Assembly: GCA_940337035.1 (NCBI GenBank)
Contig: OW679197.1
Span: 60,285,903-60,349,902 of the forward strand
Reading direction: 5' to 3'
Length of the DNA: 64,000 nt
Origin: Agriotes lineatus
Taxonomy: Eukaryota; Arthropoda; Insecta; Coleoptera; Elateridae
The notes beneath the pieces are model-generated. The model did not search any database. It was not told the origin of the DNA and saw only the letters and a list, made by a program, of their open reading frames with translations. How positions within the stretch are numbered: position 1 is the first letter of the stretch; every line of letters begins with the position of its first letter. Positions 52,101 through 64,000 of the stretch are shown one piece after another. The translations under genes were made by a program, and so were the position numbers.

Positions 52101-55100
52101 TACCGCCATTGCGGTTTCGGATATTTTTACTGGTCTTTTCGGGGGGTGCTAAGTTAACGCTAGCACCACCAATTAACTATAGACTTCTGAAAACCTAGCG
52201 CTAGATTATCTACACCTAGCGCCACCTGGCGCCACAAATTTTACACCTACCGCTTTTCCCATTTGAATTGTACGGCATAAAATTGATCGTTAACATAGCA
52301 CCACCAACTCTTCCGAATGATCTCCAAATCAAGCGCTTGATTCTTTATATCTAGCGCAACCTAGCGCCACAAATTATTACGCTAGCGCCATTAGAGTTTC
52401 GGATATTTTTACTGGTCTTTTCGGGGGGTGCTAAGTTAACGCTAGCACCACCAATTAACGATAGGTTTCTGAAAACCTAGCGCTAGATTCTCTACACCTA
52501 GCGCCACCTGGCGCCACAAATTTTACACCTAGCGCTTTTCCCATTTGAATTGTACGGCATAAAATTAATCGTTAACATAGCACCACCAACTATTCCAAAT
52601 GATCTCCAAATCAAGCGCTTGATTCTTTATATCTAGCGCCACCTAGCGCCACAAATTATTACGATACCGCCATTGCGGTTTCGGATATTTTTACTGGTCT
52701 TTTCGGAGGGGTGCTAAGTTAACGCTAGCACCACCAATTAACTATAGACTTCTGAAAACCTAGCGCTAGATTCTCTACACCTAGCGCCACCTGGCGCCAC
52801 AAATTTTACACCTACCGCTTTTCCCATTTGAATTGTACGGCATAAAATTGATCGTTAACATAGCACCACCAACTATTCCAAATGATCTCCAAATCAAGCG
52901 CTTGATTCTTTATATCTAGCGCCACCTAGCGCCACAAATTATTACGCTACCGCCATTGCGGTTTCGGATATTTTTACTGGTCTTTTCGGGGGGTGCTAAG
53001 TTAACGCTAGCACCACCAATTAACTATAGACTTCTAAAAACCTAGCGCTAGATTCTCTACACCTAGCGCCACCTGGCGCCACAAATTTTACACCTAGCGC
53101 TTTTCCCATTTGAATTGTACGGCATAAAATTGACCGTTAACATAGCACCACCAACTATTCCAAATGATCTCCAAATCAAGCGCTTGATTCTTTATATCTA
53201 GCGCCACCTACCGCCACAAATTATTACGCTACCGCCATTGCGGTTTCGGATATTTTTACTGGTCTTTTCGGGGGGTGCTAAGTTAACGCTAGCACTACCA
53301 ATTAACTATAGACTTCTGAAAACCTAGCGCTAGATTATCTACACCTAGCGCCACCTGGCGCCACAAATTTTACACCTACCGCTTTTCCCATTTGAATTGT
53401 ACGGCATAAAATTGATCGTTAACATAGCACCACCAACTATTCCAAATGATCTCCAAATCAAGCGCTTGATTCTTTATATCTAGCGCCACCTAGCGCCACA
53501 AATTATTACGCTACCGCCATTGCGGTTTCGGATATTTTTACTGGTCTTTTCGGGGGGTGCTAAGTTAACGCTAGCACCACCAATTAACGATAGGCTTCTG
53601 AAAACCTAGCGCTAGATTCTCTACACCTAGCGCCACCTGGCGCCACAAATTTTACACCTAACGCTTTTCCCATTTGAATTGTACGGCATAAAATTGACCG
53701 TTAACATAGCACCACCAACTATTCCAAATGATCTCCATATCAAGCGCTTGATTCTTTATATCTAGCGCCACCTAGCGCCACAAATTATTACGCTACCGCC
53801 ATTGCGGTTTCGGATATTTTTACTGGTCTTTTCGGGGGGTGCTAAGTTAACGCTAGCACCACCAATTAACTATAGACTTCTGAAAACCTAGCGCTAGATT
53901 ATCTACACCTAGCGCCACCTGGCGCAACAAATTTTACACCTACCGCTTTTCCCATTTGAATTGTACGGCATAAAATTGATCGTTAACATAGCACCACCAA
54001 CTCTTCCGAATGATCTCCAAATCAAGCGCTTGATTCTTTATATCTAGCGCAACCTAGCGCCACAAATTATTACGCTAGCGCCATTAGAGTTTCGGATATT
54101 TTTACTGGTCTTTTCGGGGGGTGCTAAGTTAACGCTAGCACCACCAATTAACGATAGGTTTCTGAAAACCTAGCGCTAGATTCTCTACACCTAGCGCCAC
54201 CTGGCGCCACAAATTTTACACCTAGCGCTTTTCCCATTTGAATTGTACGGCATAAAATTAATCGTTAACATAGCACCACCAACTATTCCAAATGATCTCC
54301 AAATCAAGCGCTTGATTCTTTATATCTAGCGCCACCTAGCGCCACAAATTATTACGATACCGCCATTGCGGTTTCGGATATTTTTACTGGTCTTTTCGGA
54401 GGGGTGCTAAGTTAACGCTAGCACCACCAATTAACTATAGACTTCTGAAAACCTAGCGCTAGATTCTCTACACCTAGCGCCACCTGGCGCCACAAATTTT
54501 ACACCTACCGCTTTTCCCATTTGAATTGTACGGCATAAAATTGATCGTTAACATAGCACCACCAACTATTCCAAATGATCTCCAAATCAAGCGCTTGATT
54601 CTTTATATCTAGCGCCACCTAGCGCCACAAATTATTACGCTACCGCCATTGCGGTTTCGGATATTTTTACTGGTCTTTTCGGGGGGGTGCTAAGTTAACG
54701 CTAGCACCACCAATTAACTATAGACTTCTAAAAACCTAGCGCTAGATTCTCTACACCTAGCGCCACCTGGCGCCACAAATTTTACACCTAGCGCTTTTCC
54801 CATTTGAATTGTACGGCATAAAATTGACCGTTAACATAGCACCACCAACTATTCCAAATGATCTCCAAATCAAGCGCTTGATTCTTTATATCTAGCGCCA
54901 CCTACCGCCACAAATTATTACGCTACCGCCATTGCGGTTTCGGATATTTTTACTGGTCTTTTCGGGGGGTGCTAAGTTAACGCTAGCACTACCAATTAAC
55001 TATAGACTTCTGAAAACCTAGCGCTAGATTATCTACACCTAGCGCCACCTGGCGCCACAAATTTTACACCTACCGCTTTTCCCATTTGAATTGTACGGCA

Positions 55101-58100
55101 TAAAATTGATCGTTAACATAGCACCACCAACTATTCCAAATGATCTCCAAATCAAGCGCTTGATTCTTTATATCTAGCGCCACCTAGCGCCACAAATTAT
55201 TACGCTACCGCCATTGCGGTTTCGGATATTTTTACTGGTCTTTTCGGGGGGTGCTAAGTTAACGCTAGCACCACCAATTAACGATAGGCTTCTGAAAACC
55301 TAGCGCTAGATTCTCTACACCTAGCGCCACCTGGCGCCACAAATTTTACACCTAACGCTTTTCCCATTTGAATTGTACGGCATAAAATTGACCGTTAACA
55401 TAGCACCACCAACTATTCCAAATGATCTCCATATCAAGCGCTTGATTCTTTATATCTAGCGCCACCTAGCGCCACAAATTATTACGCTACCGCCATTGCG
55501 GTTTCGGATATTTTTACTGGTCTTTTCGGGGGGTGCTAAGTTAACGCTAGCACCACCAATTAACTATAGACTTCTGAAAACCTAGCGCTAGATTATCTAC
55601 ACCTAGCGCCACCTGGCGCCACAAATTTTACACCTACCGCTTTTCCCATTTGAATTGTACGGCATAAAATTGATCGTTAACATAGCACCACCAACTCTTC
55701 CGAATGATCTCCAAATCAAGCGCTTGATTCTTTATATCTAGCGCAACCTAGCGCCACAAATTATTACGCTAGCGCCATTAGAGTTTCGGATATTTTTACT
55801 GGTCTTTTCGGGGGGTGCCTAAGTTAACGCTAGCACCACCAATTAACGATAGGTTTCTGAAAACCTAGCGCTAGATTCTCTACACCTAGCGCCACCTGGC
55901 GCCACAAATTTTACACCTAGCGCTTTTCCCATTTGAATTGTACGGCATAAAATTAATCGTTAACATAGCACCACCAACTATTCCAAATGATCTCCAAATC
56001 AAGCGCTTGATTCTTTATATCTAGCGCCACCTAGCGCCACAAATTATTACGATACCGCCATTGCGGTTTCGGATATTTTTACTGGTCTTTTCGGAGGGGT
56101 GCTAAGTTAACGCTAGCACCACCAATTAACTATAGACTTCTGAAAACCTAGCGCTAGATTCTCTACACCTAGCGCCACCTGGCGCCACAAATTTTACACC
56201 TACCGCTTTTCCCATTTGAATTGTACGGCATAAAATTGATCGTTAACATAGCACCACCAACTATTCCAAATGATCTCCAAATCAAGCGCTTGATTCTTTA
56301 TATCTAGCGCCACCTAGCGCCACAAATTATTACGCTACCGCCATTGCGGTTTCGGATATTTTTACTGGTCTTTTCGGGGGGGTGCTAAGTTAACGCTAGC
56401 ACCACCAATTAACTATAGACTTCTAAAAACCTAGCGCTAGATTCTCTACACCTAGCGCCACCTGGCGCCACAAATTTTACACCTAGCGCTTTTCCCATTT
56501 GAATTGTACGGCATAAAATTGACCGTTAACATAGCACCACCAACTATTCCAAATGATCTCCAAATCAAGCGCTTGATTCTTTATATCTAGCGCCACCTAC
56601 CGCCACAAATTATTACGCTACCGCCATTGCGGTTTCGGATATTTTTACTGGTCTTTTCGGGGGGTGCTAAGTTAACGCTAGCACTACCAATTAACTATAG
56701 ACTTCTGAAAACCTAGCGCTAGATTATCTACACCTAGCGCCACCTGGCGCCACAAATTTTACACCTACCGCTTTTCCCATTTGAATTGTACGGCATAAAA
56801 TTGATCGTTAACATAGCACCACCAACTATTCCAAATGATCTCCAAATCAAGCGCTTGATTCTTTATATCTAGCGCCACCTAGCGCCACAAATTATTACGC
56901 TACCGCCATTGCGGTTTCGGATATTTTTACTGGTCTTTTCGGGGGGTGCTAAGTTAACGCTAGCACCACCAATTAACGATAGGCTTCTGAAAACCTAGCG
57001 CTAGATTCTCTACACCTAGCGCCACCTGGCGCCACAAATTTTACACCTAACGCTTTTCCCATTTGAATTGTACGGCATAAAATTGACCGTTAACATAGCA
57101 CCACCAACTATTCCAAATGATCTCCATATCAAGCGCTTGATTCTTTATATCTAGCGCCACCTAGCGCCACAAATTATTACGCTACCGCCATTGCGGTTTC
57201 GGATATTTTTACTGGTCTTTTCGGGGGGTGCTAAGTTAACGCTAGCACCACCAATTAACTATAGACTTCTGAAAACCTAGCGCTAGATTATCTACACCTA
57301 GCGCCACCTGGCGCAACAAATTTTACACCTACCGCTTTTCCATTTGAATTGTACGGCATAAAATTGATCGTTAACATAGCACCACCAACTATTCCGAATG
57401 ATCTCCAAATCAAGCGCTTGATTCTTTATATCTAGCGCAACCTAGCGCCACAAATTATTACGCTAGCGCCATTAGAGTTTCGGATATTTTTACTGGTCTT
57501 TTCGGGGGGTGCTAAGTTAACGCTAGCACCACCAATTAACGATAGGTTTCTGAAAACCTAGCGCTAGATTCTCTACACCTAGCGCCACCTGGCGCCACAA
57601 ATTTTACACCTAGCGCTTTTCCCATTTGAATTGTACGGCATAAAATTAATCGTTAACATAGCACCACCAACTATTCCAAATGATCTCCAAATCAAGCGCT
57701 TGATTCTTTATATCTAGCGCCACCTAGCGCCACAAATTATTACGCTACCGCCATTGCGGTTTCGGATATTTTTACTGGTCTTTTCGGAGGGGTGCTAAGT
57801 TAACGCTAGCACCACCAATTAACTATAGACTTCTGAAAACCTAGCGCTAGATTCTCTACACCTAGCGCCACCTGGCGCCACAAATTTTACACCTAGCGCT
57901 TTTCCCATTTGAATTGTACGGCATAAAATTAATCGTTAACATAGCACCACCAACTATTCCAAATGATCTCCAAATCAAGCGCTTGATTCTTTATATCTAG
58001 CGCCACCTAGCGCCACAAATTATTACGATACCGCCATTGCGGTTTCGGATATTTTTACTGGTCTTTTCGGAGGGGTGCTAAGTTAACGCTAGCACCACCA

Positions 58101-59775
58101 ATTAACTATAGACTTCTGAAAACCTAGCGCTAGATTCTCTACACCTAGCGCCACCTGGCGCCACAAATTTTACACCTACCGCTTTTCCCATTTGAATTGT
58201 ACGGCATAAAATTGATCGTTAACATAGCACCACCAACTTTTCCAAATGATCTCCAAATCAAGCGCTTGATTCTTTATATCTAGCGCCACCTAGCGCCACA
58301 AATTATTACGCTACCGCCATTGCGGTTTCGGATATTTTTACTGGTCTTTTCGGGGGGGTGCTAAGTTAACGCTAGCACCACCAATTAACTATAGACTTCT
58401 GAAAACCTAGCGCTAGATTCTCTACACCTAGCGCCACCTGGCGCCACAAATTTTACACCTACCGCTTTTCCCATTTGAATTGTACGGCATAAAATTGATC
58501 GTTAACATAGCACCACCAACTATTCCAAATGATCTCCAAATCAAGCGCTTGATTCTTTATATCTAGCGCCACCTAGCGCCACAAATTATTACGCTACCGC
58601 CATTGCGGTTTCGGATATTTTTACTGGTCTTTTCGGGGGTGCTAAGTTAACGCTAGCACCACCAATTAACGATAGGCTTCTGAAAACCTAGCGCTAGATT
58701 CTCTACACCTAGCGCCACCTGGCGCCACAAATTTTACACCTAGCGCTTTTCCCATTTGAATTGTACGGCATAAAATTGATCGTTAACATAGCACCACCAA
58801 CTATTCCAAATGATCTCCAAATCAAGCGCTTGATTCTTTATATCTAGCGCCACCTAGCGCCACAAATTATTACGCTACCGCCATTGCGGTTTCGGATATT
58901 TTTACTGGTCTTTTCCGGGAGGTGCTAAGTTAACGCTAGCACCACCAATTAACGATAGGTTTCTGAAACCTAGCGCTAGATTCTCTACACCTAGCGCCAC
59001 CTGGCGCCACAAATTTTACACCTAGCGCTTTTCCCATTTGAATTGTACGGCATAAAATTGATCGTTAACATAGCACCACCAACTATTCCAAATGATCTCC
59101 AAATCAAGCGCTTGATTCTTTATATCTAGCGCCACCTAGCGCCACAAATTATTACGCTACCGCCATTGCGGTTTCGGATATTTTTACTGGTCTTTTCGGG
59201 AGGTGCTAAGTTAACGCTAGCACCACCAATTAACGATAGGCTTCTGAAAACCTAGCGCTAGATTCTCTACACCTAGCGCCACCTGGCGCCACAAATTTTA
59301 CACCTAGCGCTTTTCCCATTTGAATTGTACGGCATAAAATTGACCGTTAACATAGCACCACCAACTATTCCAAATGATCTCCAAATCAAGCGTTTGATTC
59401 TTTATATCTAGCGCCACCTAGCGCCACAAATTATTACGCTACCGCCATTGCGGTTTCGGATATTTTTACTGGTCTTTTCGGGGGGTGCTAAGTTAACGCT
59501 AGCACCACCAATTAACTATAGACTTCTGAAAACCTAGCGCTAGATTCTCTACACCTAGCGCCACCTGGCGCCACAAATTTTACACCTACCGCTTTTCCCA
59601 TTTGAATTGTACGGCATAAAATTGATCGTTAACATAGCACCACCAACTATTCCAAATGATCTCCAAATCAAGCGCTTGATTCTTTATATCTAGCGCCACC
59701 TAGCGCCACAAATTATTACGCTACCGCCATTGCGGTTTCGGATATTTTTACTGGTTTTTTCGGGGGTGCTAAGTT
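49185..59775 (+). repeat. 282-bp tandem satellite array (left arm), 37-38 units
   Basis: GTTAACATAGCACCACCAAC recurs every 282 bp (49,185; 49,467; 49,749; 50,031; 50,313; 50,595 ...) to 59,628, with 1-bp changes in a G run giving 283-bp units. Each unit is itself two related halves of 146 and 136 bp, both starting GTTAAC(A/G)(T/C)TAGCACCACCAA-like and carrying CTAGCGCCACC(T)(A/G)GCGCCACAAAT. Internal palindromes include TCAAGCGCTTGA, CTAGCGCTAG and TGGCGCCA. The array holds no open frame of note. Confidence 0.97.
50595..57369 (+). repeat. Hexameric higher-order repeat, four units of about 1,694 bp
   Basis: A diagnostic monomer (ACTCTTCCGAATG, CGCAACCTAGCG, GCTAGCGCCATTAGAG) starts at 50,595, 52,289, 53,982, 55,676 and, as a close variant, 57,370. 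Between them the same five other monomer types recur in order: GATACCGCC with GGAGGGG; CTTCTAAA; CACTACCA; CCTAACGC; CTCCATATC. The preceding block from 49,185 has the diagnostic monomer and only four others. Confidence 0.93.
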
Positions 59776-60260
59776 AACGCTAGCACCACCGATTAAGGAT
59801 AGGCTTCTGAAAACCTAGCACTAGATTCTTTATATCCAGCCGTATCTAGCGTCACAAATTATTACCCTAGCGCTATTACAGTTTCGCATGTTTTACTGTT
59901 CTTTTCGGGGGCTATTGAGTTAGTGTTTACACCACCAACCAATGTCAGGTTTTTTAAAACATAGCGCCAGACTCTTCAGACCCAAATAAATAGCACGGGA
60001 TGAAATTCCTGAAACCATTCTACTCATAACGTCACCAACCAATAGAATGACTATAATATCAATTTTTGCACAATCGGTGCCTGAATACGCGATAATCAAC
60101 ACCTTGTCCTCTGATTAACGTGGTTTTCTCTCGTAATATTGGCATGGTAAATACAACCCTTGAACGTGTGCATCATCAACTAAATACAGACTTTTGAAAA
60201 CCTAGCGCTATGTTCTTCGCTGTTCCAACCTTTCTCCGTCTGGTGTCATAAATGCAATAG
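59776..60260 (+). repeat. Degenerate satellite monomers at the inner edge of the left arm
   Basis: Similarity to the 282-bp unit fades: CTAGCACTAGATTC, TCTAGCGTCACAAATTATTA and later AAAACCTAGCGCTATG near 60,200 are decayed copies. Loss of homogeneity at array edges is typical of satellites. Confidence 0.75.
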
Positions 60261-60940
60261 TAGATTTTCATATTTACTGTGACTGTAGTTGCAACTCTAC
60301 ACTTCATTCACCGAAGTTTCAATTATCAGCCGTAACTAGATTACCACTAAACTTGACAGAGAATTTGGATTAAAGAGACATAGCCTTTTCGCTGCTTTTA
60401 TGAATGCCATAATCAATCAGTCATGTTTTTAATATGAAAAATAAGAAATAAGAAATAAGTTTTGACACAAACTGACCAAAACCTAATCTGCTAACCTCGA
60501 ATTTGACATAGACTTACACCAATGACATGTAAACAGAAAGTTGGGGACTTTCATTCAATTTATTAATCATATTAAATATTGTATCAAGTGATATGCGTTT
60601 TTTGTATGATGGGTTGTCTTCAACTTTTGGTCAGAAGTAACCCACTCATGACTAACCCTGTATATTATTCTTACATCCTGTGATGTAAACTTTAATAAAA
60701 TCGTATCTATTAGTAATGAACTTAGTGCTGATATTTGTAACTCGGGTTGCAGACTTTACTGACTCGATTAGCTGAATAAAGTATAACTCTGAATCAGTTG
60801 TGCGGGTTATAGTGCTGTGACTGCCGGTTATAGTGCAGTGCCTGCAGCCTCCTTTTTAATAAATTGCCTGAAAGTTTTTATAGAATTGTAATATAGTAGG
60901 TACATGCACAAGTAAGTTATATTTTATTTATACGCCGATT
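60261..60940. other. Unique loop sequence, no gene recognised
   Basis: AT-rich. A GGTTATAGTGC(T/A)GTG motif is duplicated near 60,806-60,840. Confidence 0.4.
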
Positions 60941-61504
60941 TTGAAAAAGAATTGTTGCCCCAAAACATAACATTGATTAAATGTGCTGATACACTAAAAA
61001 ATATTTTCGGAAAAATATTAGATGACGTTTACATGGGTTTGCAAGAAATGCAATGTAATGACTGAGGAGACATGTCACAGCAGCCCATAAAATCAGTTGC
61101 CTTGGTTGTTCAAAATGTTAAAGAAATTGAAGCAGCAATGGAATCATATATTAGTCCTAAACAATGTTTTTGTGGTCAATGCTCAACAAGGAATTGTACC
61201 TCCAAAAATTTCTGTAGGCAACTTTTTAATAATAGAACCATTAAATGTCATTAGTAAAAGAGGGGAATTTATTGTAAGATTAGACGATGTTCCAAAGCAT
61301 TTGAAGGTGAACAGCACAAAATATATTTTACGAGGTTGCATTGGGTATGTTGGAGGTTACGAGGTTACGCTGATTGGCCATTTTATTGCATACGCGTATC
61401 GTCATAATGACAAGTGGGAAGAATACAATGATCTCCAAATAACGAAAAGTTGCTGTTCCTCTACCACAGTAATTCGTTGCTTTTCTTTGTTCTATTCATT
61501 ATAA
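60941..61504 (+). pseudogene. Decayed coding region with a ubiquitin-protease-like His box
   Basis: Coding-like peptides occur in three plus-strand frames. A WVCKKCNVMTEETC zinc-ribbon-like piece lies near 61,035-61,075. A piece ending SPKQCFCGQCSTRNC runs from 61,072 to about 61,190. From there to the stop at 61,504 another frame gives VGNFLIIEPLNVI, RLDDVPKHLKVNSTKYILRG, then GHFIAYAYR and DKWEEYNDL. The last part resembles the C-terminal His box of C19 ubiquitin-specific proteases (xGHYxAY...W..YDD). At least two frame changes separate the parts. It sits in the loop of the fold-back element and may be captured host or TE-borne sequence. The family call is tentative. Confidence 0.45.
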
Positions 61505-62167
61505 TTTTTTTTTTGTTACAAGGTAGTGCGGGTTATGATGCCATTTGCTTGCACAAATTGTAACGTTTTAAATTATTGGTCGTATTAACTGCACGTGCAG
61601 AAGGCCCACCCGTAATGTTTTTTTAGTTTCTATAAGAAGAGCTTGCTTTATATTTTTATCTTACTTTATTATTATAGCGTTCGAGTAATTTAATAAAATA
61701 TTTTAAGTAGATCGTATTACCTGCTCCTATCTATACCTTAATTTGCTTTATAGTTTTATAAAATTTTCATTTTTGTTTTTAAATACATTATATATATTGG
61801 AACTTTCTTGAAGTTTATTTTTTCATTGCAGATATATACAGGGTGAGAAAACGAAAATTATTCACTACTTTGTAATTTAGGGAGTCACATACAACGACCT
61901 ATATTTTTATTTTATTATATGATAGAAACTTTTTGTTTTCTTATCCTGTGTAAGTATGTATATGTATATGATGTACTCGCTTCAAAATTATAATTGCACT
62001 AAACAGTGCATGCTGTGGAATATTCTACTGGTACAATTTTGTCCAACAGTATGTGTTGAACAAAATTGAATTAAATTATCTCAGTAATGTCAACCAATAT
62101 AGGTAATTTAGTACAAGATGGAGCTAGCTTTGAAATCGATGTTGCAGAATGGTGCTCGGTCTGAAGG
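61505..62167. other. Unique loop sequence up to the inverted array, no gene recognised
   Basis: AT-rich with no supported feature. Confidence 0.4.
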
Positions 62168-63080
62168 GTCTAGCGCTAGGTTTTCAGTAGTCTGTCGTTA
62201 ATTATTGGTGGTGAAAACGTTAACTTAGAACCCCCGGAAATAAAAAGTAAAAAACCCGAAACTGCAATGGCGCTAGCGTAATAATTTGTGGCGCCAGATT
62301 ACGCTATGTGAAGAGAATCTAGCGCTAGGTTTTCAGAAGCCTATCGTTAATCGGTGATGCTAGCGTTAACTTAGCACCCCCCGAAAAAACCAGTAAAAAA
62401 TATCGGAAACCGCAATGGCGGTAGCGTAATAATTTGTGGCGCTAGGTAGCGCTAGATATAAAGAATCAAGCGCTTGATTTGGAGATCATTTGGAATAGTT
62501 GGTGGTGCTATGTTAACGATCAATTTTATGCCGTACAATTCAAATGGGAAAAGCGCTAGGTGTACAATTTGTGGCGCCAGGTGGCGCTAGGTGTAGATAA
62601 TCTAGCGCTAGGTTTTCAGAAGCCTATCGTTAATTGGTGGTGCTAGCGTTAACTTAGCACCCCCCGAAAAGACCAGTAAAAATATCCGAAACCGCAATGG
62701 CGGTAGTGTAATAATTTGTGGCGCTAGGTGGCGCTAGATATAAAGAATCAAACGCTTGATTTGGAGATCATTTGGAATAGTTGGTGGTGCTATGTTAACG
62801 ATCAATTTTATGCCGTACAATTCAAATGGGAAAAGCGCTAGGTGTAAAATTTGTGGCGCCAGGTGGCGCTAGGTGTAGAGAATCTAGCGCTAGGTTTTCA
62901 GAAGCCTATCGTTAATTGGTGGTGCTAGCGTTAACTTAGCACCCCCCGAAAAGACCAGTAAAAATATCCGAAACTGTAATGGCGCTAGCGTAATAATTTG
63001 TGGCGCTAAGTTGCGCTAGATATAAAGAATCAAGCGCTTGATTTGGAGATCATTCGGAATAGTTGGTGGTGCTATGTTAA
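62168..63080 (-). repeat. Inverted 282-bp satellite array (right arm), about 3.2 units
   Basis: The complement of the left-arm monomer: GGTGGTGCTATGTTAACGATC at 62,50x and 62,78x, and GGTGGTGCTATGTTAACC at the outer end, each 282 bp apart. The innermost partial unit is more diverged. The outermost unit is the same diagnostic variant as the first unit of the left arm. Confidence 0.95.
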
Positions 63081-63086
63081 CCACCC

Positions 63087-63095
63087 GTCCCCTGA
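63087..63095 (+). repeat. Right 9-bp target-site duplication of the giant fold-back element
   Basis: GTCCCCTGA, identical to 49,170-49,178. Confidence 0.8.
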
Positions 63096-63227
63096 CCCCC
63101 TCCGGCCAAGGGTTATAGATCGATATCATTGCTTGTACTTATGTATTTAAGTGAACATGATATTATACAATAGTCTTACACAGAGTTATATAAATGATAA
63201 ATGTACATACATTAGGCCTCCGTTAGT

Positions 63228-64000
63228 ATTGCACAAATTAGAGAAACAGTTAACAGCCTGAAAAACAGCACCAGCCGTGATATGTACGACATGAATGTTG
63301 GGTTATTAAGAAAAATTATAGATGTAACCATATCGCCATTAACTAATTTGATCAACAAGCCATTTCGGTCAAGTGTTTTCCAAGATATATTTAACATCGC
63401 TAAGATCATACCTATTCCTAAAATCAGTAATTCAGATATGATTTCAAGTTTGAGGCCAACTTGACTTTTACCGGTTTTATCGAAAATGCTGGAATCCGTC
63501 TTGAAAAAACAAATTTACAATTTCTTCGAATATCATGATCTGTTTTTAGAAACCAGTTTGGGTTTAGAGTTAATAAATCTACCTCTTTAGCAGTTGATCA
63601 TATAATTGAACCAATTGTTCAAGCTTTTGAAAGTAATGAATATAGTGCAGCTCTAGCGTGCGATCTGCAAAAGGCCTTTGATTGTGTTTGTCATGCAACC
63701 TTAATTAATAATTTGTGATATTACGGTTTCCATCAGGAAATCTTGAATATGATTAGTTCATATCTAGATAACCGAAAGCAATTCACATGATGTAATGGCT
63801 TCAAATCCACTGAGAAAAATATTCTTCAGGGAGTCCCGCAGAACTCAATATTGGGTCCCGTGTTATTTTTAATTTTCATCAACAATCTGCACAATGGATC
63901 ACCAGAAATCGACATACCTAGCGCTGTTTGCAGATGACACTACGGCAATAAAGTCAAATTCTAATCTAAACGTTTTACTTAATGAGATAAAAGCAATACA
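63228..64000 (+). pseudogene. CR1/Jockey-like LINE reverse transcriptase, broken, runs off the window
   Basis: On the plus strand: SRDMYDMNVGLLRKIIDV and VFQDIFNIAKIIPIPKIS, then QFGFRVNKSTSLAVDHII, SAALACDLQKAFDCVCHATL, ILQGVPQNSILGPVLFLIFI and LALFADDTTAIKS. These are RT motifs 0 to 5 in order, typical of CR1/Jockey-class LINEs. Stops and frame changes (near 63,462, 63,717, 63,788 and 63,910) show it is dead. Upstream endonuclease is absent from 63,096-63,227, so the copy is 5' truncated. Confidence 0.85.

Larger units (their letters stand above)
49179..63086. mobile_element. Giant Foldback-like element with satellite-array inverted termini (13.9 kb)
   Basis: The left end reads GGGTCGGTTAACATAGCACC; the right end, reverse-complemented, reads GGGTGGTTAACATAGCACC and continues matching into the same monomer variant (TTCCGAATGATC, CGCAACTTAGCGCC-like). 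A 9-bp direct repeat GTCCCCTGA lies immediately outside both ends. The left inverted arm is about 10.6 kb of tandem 282-bp units, the right arm about 0.9 kb. The loop between them is about 2.2 kb. Drosophila FB elements, MuDR-related, have long inverted repeats built of tandem units and 9-bp duplications, so this is the closest described class. No transposase was recognised. Confidence 0.78.

Noticed and set aside
49185..59775. Regular repeat array as a possible CRISPR array
   Set aside because: The units are 282 bp and repeat along their full length, with no short repeats separated by unique spacers. This is satellite DNA in a eukaryotic genome.

Overview
This is eukaryotic DNA, almost certainly from an insect. 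It is AT-rich, has no rRNA, tRNA or recognisable single-copy host gene, and is packed with arthropod-type transposable elements: errantivirus-like LTR elements with env genes, BEL/Pao, RTE- and CR1/Jockey-like LINEs, a Penelope-like element and several MITEs. No species is claimed.

Layout. 1-9.6 kb is mostly non-coding, with an RTE-type LINE 3' scrap (2.2-2.5 kb) and a Harbinger-like TIR element (3.34-3.85 kb). 9,622-17,357 is a nearly intact errantivirus-like element on the minus strand (gag, pol, env, 1%-diverged LTRs, tRNA-Ser primer site). It abuts the 3' half of a BEL/Pao element (17.36-18.7 kb), followed by a deleted RTE LINE (18.77-19.62 kb). 20,656-27,787 is a pol-deleted Ty3/gypsy element with unusually long (about 1.75 kb) LTRs; one LTR carries a LINE insertion. 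27.8-32.4 kb holds LINE scraps, a TIR element with a CA/GACA microsatellite, and unassigned DNA. 32.4-38.15 kb is a dead RTE-type LINE (minus strand) interrupted by three insertions: a Penelope-like fragment with a hammerhead ribozyme motif, a fold-back MITE, and a hAT-like element. 39,627-47,207 is a second errantivirus-like element (plus strand) with identical LTR bodies but a frameshifted gag and 5' pol. 47.9-48.4 kb holds two small MITEs.

The most striking object is 49,179-63,086. A 10.6-kb array of 282-bp repeats is organised in 1.69-kb hexameric higher-order units. A 2.3-kb unique centre follows, then a 0.9-kb array of the same repeat in inverted orientation. The outer ends of the two arrays stop at the same point of the monomer and are flanked by the 9-bp direct repeat GTCCCCTGA. 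I infer one very large Foldback-like mobile element whose terminal inverted repeats are satellite arrays. Its centre holds a decayed coding region resembling the His box of ubiquitin-specific proteases. The window ends in a CR1/Jockey-like reverse transcriptase pseudogene.

The genes do not form a pathway. The two errantivirus-like elements each have the full Gag, protease-RT-RNase H-integrase and Env set. Most other elements are broken or non-autonomous. The nested insertions give a relative chronology for the locus.
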